A stretch of DNA of 64,000 nucleotides from Gyrodactylus bullatarudis (taxonomy: Eukaryota; Platyhelminthes; Monogenea; Gyrodactylidea; Gyrodactylidae): the NCBI GenBank assembly GCA_012064415.1, contig SSNU01000247.1, positions 1,674,629 to 1,738,628 on the forward strand. The letters run 5' to 3'. Numbering within the stretch: position 1 is the stretch's first letter; each line of letters starts with the position of its first letter. The position numbers were made by a program, and so were the translations under genes. Shown here one piece after another: positions 58,305 through 64,000 of the stretch. The notes below the pieces were generated by a model that saw only the letters and a program-made list of their open reading frames with translations, did no database searches and was not told the DNA's origin.

Positions 58305-61300
58305 TTAAATTTTATTTTCATCATCAGTACAATTCTTGAAATGCCTTAGTTGAGCAAGAATTCCTTCGCCAGGATAATTCTGCTTACACTTGGGGCAAAA
58401 ACTAGTAACAGAGTTATCCTCAACAGACTCACTAGACGCTTCATTTTTCTCCACAATCTTGACGCCGACCATTTGCTCCTTGTCTAGGTGAGATAGTAGA
58501 CGTAGGCTCAGTTCTTCCGCTTCTAAATCGTGAGTGTCAATATTCTTGTGGCTATCGAGATCCTTCTTCCTTGGTTCTTCAATGTACAGACAATTTATGG
58601 TCAAATAATTTGTTATTTTATAACCACCTCGTTCAAAATCAATCTCTACCGGATTATTGTCATTTTTAAAGGTAGGTTGTTCTCGATAGAGTTTCTTGAC
58701 GTCAATTGCATTTAATTTGGACATGGTATATCTGGAAGCAAGACCTGCATTGAGGAAAGAGGCCAGACTATAACTGAGCAATTTTTGTTGTCTCATTTGC
58801 TTTTTGGATACCTTTACTTTGAGATTTTTGTCTTTTCGTTCGTCATCTTCATCTTTGAAGCCACTATCTGTTTCTCCTTTGCCCATGGACTCGAGGCTTA
58901 CTTTGAGTTTTTTTTTCATGACTTTTTCCAGATTGACTCGCAGCCAGATAGTGCAAGCTAGAATTCTCTGTACCGCCATTGCATCTTCCACATCAACTTG
59001 AATCCATTTATCAAAGGTGAGCCGGGTACAATTATAATTTGTATCAATTCTGTTTGAGTAAATCAATAGACACGGCAAAGCTGGCATTCTAACAGTATTT
59101 ACCATAAACGGTTTGGTAGTCTCCATCAATTCTCTAAATATTTCCAATAATAAATACAATTATAAATACTTACAAGTAACCCAGCATTTGATGATCATTG
59201 GAGTAAGCCAACTTTTTCGATGAGGAAGAGGTCACTGGATTCTTCTTTTCTCCCGTAGCATCTTCCTTAATTTTAATATCAACAGTGTCGTCTTTGGAGA
59301 ATAAAACGTCTGGATAACGGACAAAAATATCCTGAGGTTGAAGCATAACAAATTGTTTGGTCTAGAGAATAGGCTATAATGAATTAACCTACTGAAGTGT
59401 GAAAGACTAGTTCAGAGCCTGGTCCAGCGGCACCACCCTTGTGAGCACACCTGTAAGAGTTGGCAGGATCTCCAATGGCAAAATGAGGATAGAGACCTCC
59501 TGCCAGAATAACTTTGAGCATATTCATGTCGGCAGCTGTGACAGTCTTTTGCTTGTTTAGGTTCACTTCAGAAACCAGATTGTTCAGATTGTAGCAGAGG
59601 ACAAGTTCAAGATCCTTTGACGAAGCATCTTCAACATTTCTTCCCTCAGAGCACTCAGAGATCCAATTTTTGAGGTGACTCTCCATAACACCATCGTTGT
59701 GGGCTATTGAGGCATCCTCTGGGCCGTCACTATCTTCTTCATCGCCATCATCAGCCTAAACATTTTTATATGTACAAAAAAAGTTACCTGATCATTTATT
59801 GAGAGAATTCTACGCTTTTTAGCCTTGAACTGTTCCTTTCTCTTGGCAAAGTTGACAATTTTCCTCTTTCTTCTCAAGTCCTCTGTTTTCATAGATTTCT
59901 CAGTTATCCTCTCGTCGAGCATATGAGAGGTATGGAATCCAGTCTGACGCAAGAGTTCAGCGAATTGAGCTCTCACTCGGACCATTTCATGGAATCGTTG
60001 TTCTTCAACTCCCAACTTTTCACACCACTTGTGAGGATCGATAAGATCAGAGTTTTCATCGCTCTCCGATTTGCCCGACAAAGTTTTCCTGACCGATGTC
60101 TTCCACTCATGTTTATTAGATACGTTTGAGTAGACACTACTCTTTTGAGCATGATTGAGTTTAATCTGAAATTTGACAAAATATTAAATCAAAGAGACAT
60201 CTTACAGTGAGCCATTCATCAAAGAGGGATGCAATAGTGAAAATATCCCCATGATCACTAAGATATGGTTCAAGACGATCCATTTTTCGCATCCTCTGGC
60301 CATTTTTTGACTGGACCCTTTGGGAAAATGGATTCTGAATCGACATTGCAGCAGCCAGGGTAAGGACAGCTTCAGTCATTCTGAATGCCCCAGCAATAAT
60401 CAAGAGTCTAGCAATAGTCAAATCTACTGGAAAGTTGACGAGCAGTCTACCAAGTGGAGTTATTTCAATTCTAGACATGCCCTTCTCAGAGTCAGTCTCT
60501 CTAAGGGCATTATGATCGAGAAGCATTTTTATGGCTTCCTCTAAAGCTTCTTCCCTAGGAGGTTCGATGAAGGGGAACCGTCGAATGTCAGGCAGACCCA
60601 TGGACATCATAGACAAGACCAATTGATCAAGAGGCACCCGGTTAATTTCAGGAGTATTAAATTTCTAGAATGCAATAGGAGAGATGAAGGATTAAAAAAT
60701 TACTTGAAATTCATTGTAGTCAGCATCGGTGTAGAGACGGAAACAGACACCTGGCCCTGTACGACCAGCACGACCCTTCCTCTGATCAGCGGAGGCCTTG
60801 CTAATTGGAAATTCTTTGAGTCTTCTCATCCGGGAGGTATTGTCCCAGCTAATTTCTTTCATTTTTCCGGAATCAGCAACAAAGCGTATTCCATCGATAG
60901 TGACAGATGTCTCGGCAATATTTGTGGATAAGATGCATTTTCTAACTCCTTCTGGGGGATAAGTGAAGATTTTCTCTTGTTCGTCAATCGAGAGTGTCGA
61001 ATGAAGGGCTAGGATAATCCATTTCTTTGTAGTTTCAGCATATGGCTTTAGGCCTGAGAGGACCGTCTGGATATCTGCCATGCCCGAGAGGAAAACTAGG
61101 AGGTCTCCTTTATCTTCAATTTTAAATTTTCTATCAATATGCTGGAGAAGTCTGAGATATGGAGCTGGGCTAATGCGATCTGCCTCTTGCTCTCCAGGCG
61201 TTAGCGGCATATACAAAAGTTCAATGGGAAATAAACGGCCAGGCACCTGAATAATTGGACAATCGTTGAAGAAATTGGAAAATAAGCTAATGTTAATCGT

Positions 61301-62240
61301 GGCAGACATGAGGACAATTCTGATTTCTGGGCGAGCATAAGTCAGACACTTTACCAAACCCAAAAGACAATCTGTCTGCCAATGACGCTCGTGGACTTCA
61401 TCCAATACAATAACATCATACCTTGAGAGCATGGGATCTGATTGTAATTGGCGAAGTAATAAACCTTCAGTTAAAAAGACTATTCGAGTATTTGCAGAGG
61501 AAGATTTCTCAAATCTAACTTGATATCCAACTGTTAGATGAGGATAGTTGATGAGTTCGGATGAAACCCTATTTGCAAGGCTTATACAAGCGAGTCTTCT
61601 AGGTTGAGTGACGCAAACATTCTTGTAGCCATCTTTTCCGATTGGTTCTCCTCGGGAGTTGGTTGGACCAGCAATCAAATACTGAGGTACCTGTGTACTC
61701 TTGCCACAACCGGTATCACCAGCTACAACGATAACTTGGTGATCTTTGAGCTTTTCGAAAATTTCATTCCGGTGTACAGCTATTGGAAGATTCAATTGAC
61801 TCTTTTTCATCTTTTGAAAGCTAGACACCTTTTGTTTCTGCAAGTAATCAAGATACATATCAAATATTAGATGAAGACAATGCCAATTGGCATCTGTGAG
61901 AGAAGATAATTTCGAGTCTCCTCTTCGATGTCGCAAATAATCCTCAAGACGATAATTGATAGAAGTTATATTGAGTTTATTTCTGGGATCAGATTTGCTA
62001 TTCATGACTTTGTTTTTTCCTAATCATAATTAGAAATTTATCTAACCTACTCCAGTGATTTTGAAGATATTTTTGAAGACGAGAGGAAAAATTCCAAAAT
62101 TCATCATAATCGGATGAATTGGGAGGTATAATAGCTTTTTTATCAGTAGGAAAGAAGATATCTGTTATTTTCTTTTTATTTTCAGCTAGATCAAAGAGAA
62201 AGTCTTTGGCTTCCAGATTATATTCTCTGTATTCTGTCAT
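58305..62240 (-). CDS. DHX34: DEAH-box RNA helicase DHX34
   Basis: Seven exons (62240-62051, 62019-60704, 60664-60206, 60165-59788, 59755-59393, 59361-59174, 59133-58305) join in phase to 1,240 residues; all six introns are 31-40 bp. Helicase motifs are intact: GDTGCGKST (I), DEVHERH (II), MSATIN (III), STNIAETSVTI (V) and QRKGRAGRTGPG (VI). The winged-helix and helical bundle follow (LDQLVLSMMSMGLPDI), then the OB region with HFAIGDPANSYR, typical of DHX34. The C-terminus has a Cys-Cys-His type zinc-finger-like end (FCPKCKQNYPG, then LRHFKNC). DHX34 promotes nonsense-mediated decay by helping UPF1 phosphorylation. It starts 127 bp from the divergent DNAAF6. The first splice site (A|GTAGGT) is chosen for phase. 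Confidence 0.93.
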
Positions 62241-62367
62241 AGATAAATTCTACAAAACTTTCATAATTTTTGCCATTTTAAACGAATCCTCGATGTGGAA
62301 AATAATTGTTTGAATGATTACATGTGAATTTTTAAATCAGTTGCTATATAAACTAGAATCTGTTGCA
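62241..62367. promoter_or_regulatory. Divergent promoter region, DHX34 and DNAAF6
   Basis: 127 bp lie between the start codons. GCTATATAAACTAG is TATA-like and lies about 25 bp before the DNAAF6 ATG. Confidence 0.45.
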
Positions 62368-62966
62368 ATGAGCTATGAATGGTCAATTGGGGATTTAAAC
62401 AGGCTGAGAGATCTTCTCGATGTAGAAAAACAAAGCCTAAACTTACATAACCAAAGTGAACCCAAGTCTATAAAGCAGAAAAAGAGTTTGTAAACTCGGA
62501 TTTATTTCTAGACATATTTAGAAAGAGTCCCTATGAAAAAGTAAAGAAATCAAATGATAAAATTTGGACTGAAGAAGATGTATTAGAAGTTGCATCAGAA
62601 GATATTTATGACCCACGATTAAAGCCGGAGTATGAAATTCTCATGAGTCAAAGTGTCACTCCGGAAGATATGTTTCTTCAGTTGGGAAATAAAAACCCCT
62701 CAACAGCTTGTTGTGAAAATACAATAATTAAAGTTAAGCTTCCCGAAACAACAATGAATGAGATTAACTTAGATTTGAACAGGACAAGCATTGATTTGCG
62801 GACAAGAAAATAGTAAGATGATGAAATTATCTCCTATTCTTTAAGCAAACTTTTCCTTCATTTGCCCAATGAGATTGATCCAGATTATAATAATGCAAAA
62901 TTTGATTCGTCAACTCATACTCTCATCATTACCCTGTTAAATAAGAGAGAGTTTGAGATGACTTAA
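62368..62966 (+). CDS. DNAAF6: Dynein axonemal assembly factor 6 (PIH1D3)
   Basis: Exons 62368-62485, 62512-62812 and 62846-62966 join in phase across 26- and 33-bp introns to 179 residues. After a poorly conserved N-terminus, PEYEILMSQSVTPEDMFLQL, STACCENTIIKVKLPET, LDLNRTSIDLRTRK and the end LIITLLNKREFEMT align with the CS-like domain of PIH1D3 through to its C-terminus. Unspliced, the frame stops at 62811, just before the last conserved strands. DNAAF6 is a cytoplasmic HSP90 co-factor that pre-assembles outer and inner dynein arms, so the organism should have motile cilia. The first junction (A|GTTTGT) is chosen for phase and intron size. Confidence 0.9.
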
Positions 62967-63095
62967 GATGAGTCTTTAATTTGTGTGTACAGAAGGTAAT
63001 TTCTATTAAAGCATATAAAATTATCATTATTACATGAATATATATAATCAATAAAAAGGAAATATTCCCAGTTATATTATCATTACGTGTTCATG
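62967..63095. other. Intergenic region between convergent DNAAF6 and the right-edge gene
   Basis: Only 129 bp lie between the two stop codons. It contains AATAAA-type signals (ATCAATAAAAAGG around 63047-63059). Confidence 0.5.
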
Positions 63096-63959
63096 CTATA
63101 AACGGCTTAGATCTGTAAGCAGAGGAGTAATGTGCATATTACTGCTCATATGGGAATTTGTATAGGTCGGGGGTCGATATTTGTCACTGTTTATTAGACA
63201 ACGGTGGGAATTATTGTTGTTATTATCCTCGGGACTTTGATCCAAGGAGAGCATTGATGAGAAATCAGATGTCGGCCTAGGATAACGGGTGGGTGAGAAG
63301 TTTTGATTGATTTTGGAAGTATTATCAATAGATTTATTTAGTGGGGAGGAAATACGAATGTTTCTGCTTATTTCGTCTTCATGGCAATTGTGAGTTTCGT
63401 CGCGACGCGTATCCATTTGATTATTCAACGAGACTAAACTCTGTCGGTCGAGCTCCTCATCACCAAGTGGGGGGGAATCGGAGAGCCTCAGACGACTTTT
63501 TCTATGGTCTGGCTGAAAGAACAAAATAAAGGTTATTAGATTCGATCTGGATTGATTATAATTACATAAGGATCACATTGTCTGATTGTAGAGGGCAAAA
63601 ACAAATGGGTTAATCAACCAGAATCCTTTTAAAGATTAGCAAAAGAAAACAAGCAATAATCAAAATACAAGCATCAAAATCATTGCAGAGTGCAGAGGAC
63701 GACAAAAATCAAGATTCGAGATAAACTCTAAAAGATCTTTCTTACAGACTTTTGGTCATTGAATTTCTTGACAAATAAAATGGTTCAAGCAATGCAGTTA
63801 GTGTAGAGAGGCAACTTTAATCAATGAGATTAGCCAGGGCACTTTTTAACAAGTTGTATTAATAATACAAAAGTAAAGTAAATCAAAAAGTAATAATTTC
63901 TGTCTTACCTGTTCAATAATCTTTATAGGTGATTGAGGAATAAAATAATTGGGGATCAA
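63096..63959 (-). CDS. 3' end of an unidentified gene that runs off the right edge
   Basis: The last exon is 63512-63096 (138 residues to the stop), preceded by CTTTCAG. A probable penultimate exon, 63959-63909, ends CAG|GTAAGA and joins in phase. The sequence is low in hydrophobic residues and rich in Ser, Asn and Pro: RKSRLRLSDSPPLGDEELD, RYPRPTSDFSSML, an Asn run, and a C-terminus ending PLLTDLSRL. It looks like a disordered cytoplasmic or regulatory tail. I do not recognise it. A stop-containing stretch upstream shows that the gene needs further exons beyond 64000. Confidence 0.5.
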
Positions 63960-64000
63960 CTACGTCTAGGGATGCCAGAGGAGTGGACTGATGATACAAA

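Noticed and set aside
1..64000. CRISPR array, bacterial operon signals or rRNA
   Set aside because: The window is clearly intron-bearing animal DNA; no regularly spaced repeats, Shine-Dalgarno-linked operons or rRNA segments were seen.

Overview
This is a eukaryotic, metazoan nuclear DNA window. It is AT-rich, spliceosomal introns interrupt almost every gene, and the gene content is animal: an adiponectin receptor, ADAM10, a Cys-loop chloride channel, a neuronal calcium sensor, polycystin-2, a bestrophin and dynein-arm assembly machinery. I reconstructed about 20 protein genes by joining exons in phase. Several of them (SSNA1, DNAAF6, the neuronal calcium sensor, the N-terminus of FZR1) lie mostly in exons too short to stand out as open frames. 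Most introns are extremely short, typically 25-36 bp with clean GT/AG ends. Such miniature introns are known, to my knowledge, from dicyemid mesozoans and their relatives. Together with nervous-system and ciliary genes this makes an orthonectid/dicyemid-like simplified animal a plausible but unproven source.

Layout. 1-8000: a divergent pair, ADIPOR (-) and ADAM10/Kuzbanian (+), with start codons only 38 bp apart. 8.4-11 kb: a divergent pair, DNAJB6-like (-) and a TPR protein of unknown function (+). 11-15.5 kb: gene-poor DNA holding a reverse-transcriptase relic and a short hAT element with an 8-bp target duplication. 15.5-19.2 kb: CWC15 (-), a neuronal calcium sensor (-), and an unknown small gene (-) back to back with RPS20 (+). 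20-42.8 kb: one Cys-loop anion channel gene with a 19.4-kb first intron. That intron holds an IS630/Tc1-mariner-type transposon with identical 401-bp terminal repeats and a hairpin-forming, tRNA-like element. The next intron holds a Penelope-like GIY-YIG relic. 43-48 kb: RPS15 (+), an ENTPD4/7-type nucleotidase (-) and FZR1/CDH1 (+). 48.7-54 kb: a divergent bestrophin and a CRAL-TRIO lipid-transfer protein in tandem. 54-63 kb: PKD2 (-), CEP20 (-), SSNA1 (+), DHX34 (-) and DNAAF6 (+). The right edge carries the 3' end of an unidentified minus-strand gene.

How the genes relate. Neighbours are mostly unrelated housekeeping and signalling genes arranged as divergent or convergent pairs with very small gaps, so shared promoters and touching 3' ends are the rule. 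The exception is the right end, where PKD2, CEP20, SSNA1 and DNAAF6 all act in cilia or basal bodies. Sequence oddities worth attention are a roughly 170-residue insert inside the FZR1 propeller, a bestrophin without its acidic calcium clasp, a chloride-channel pore with an unusual M2 lining, and two intronic copies of one MITE family.
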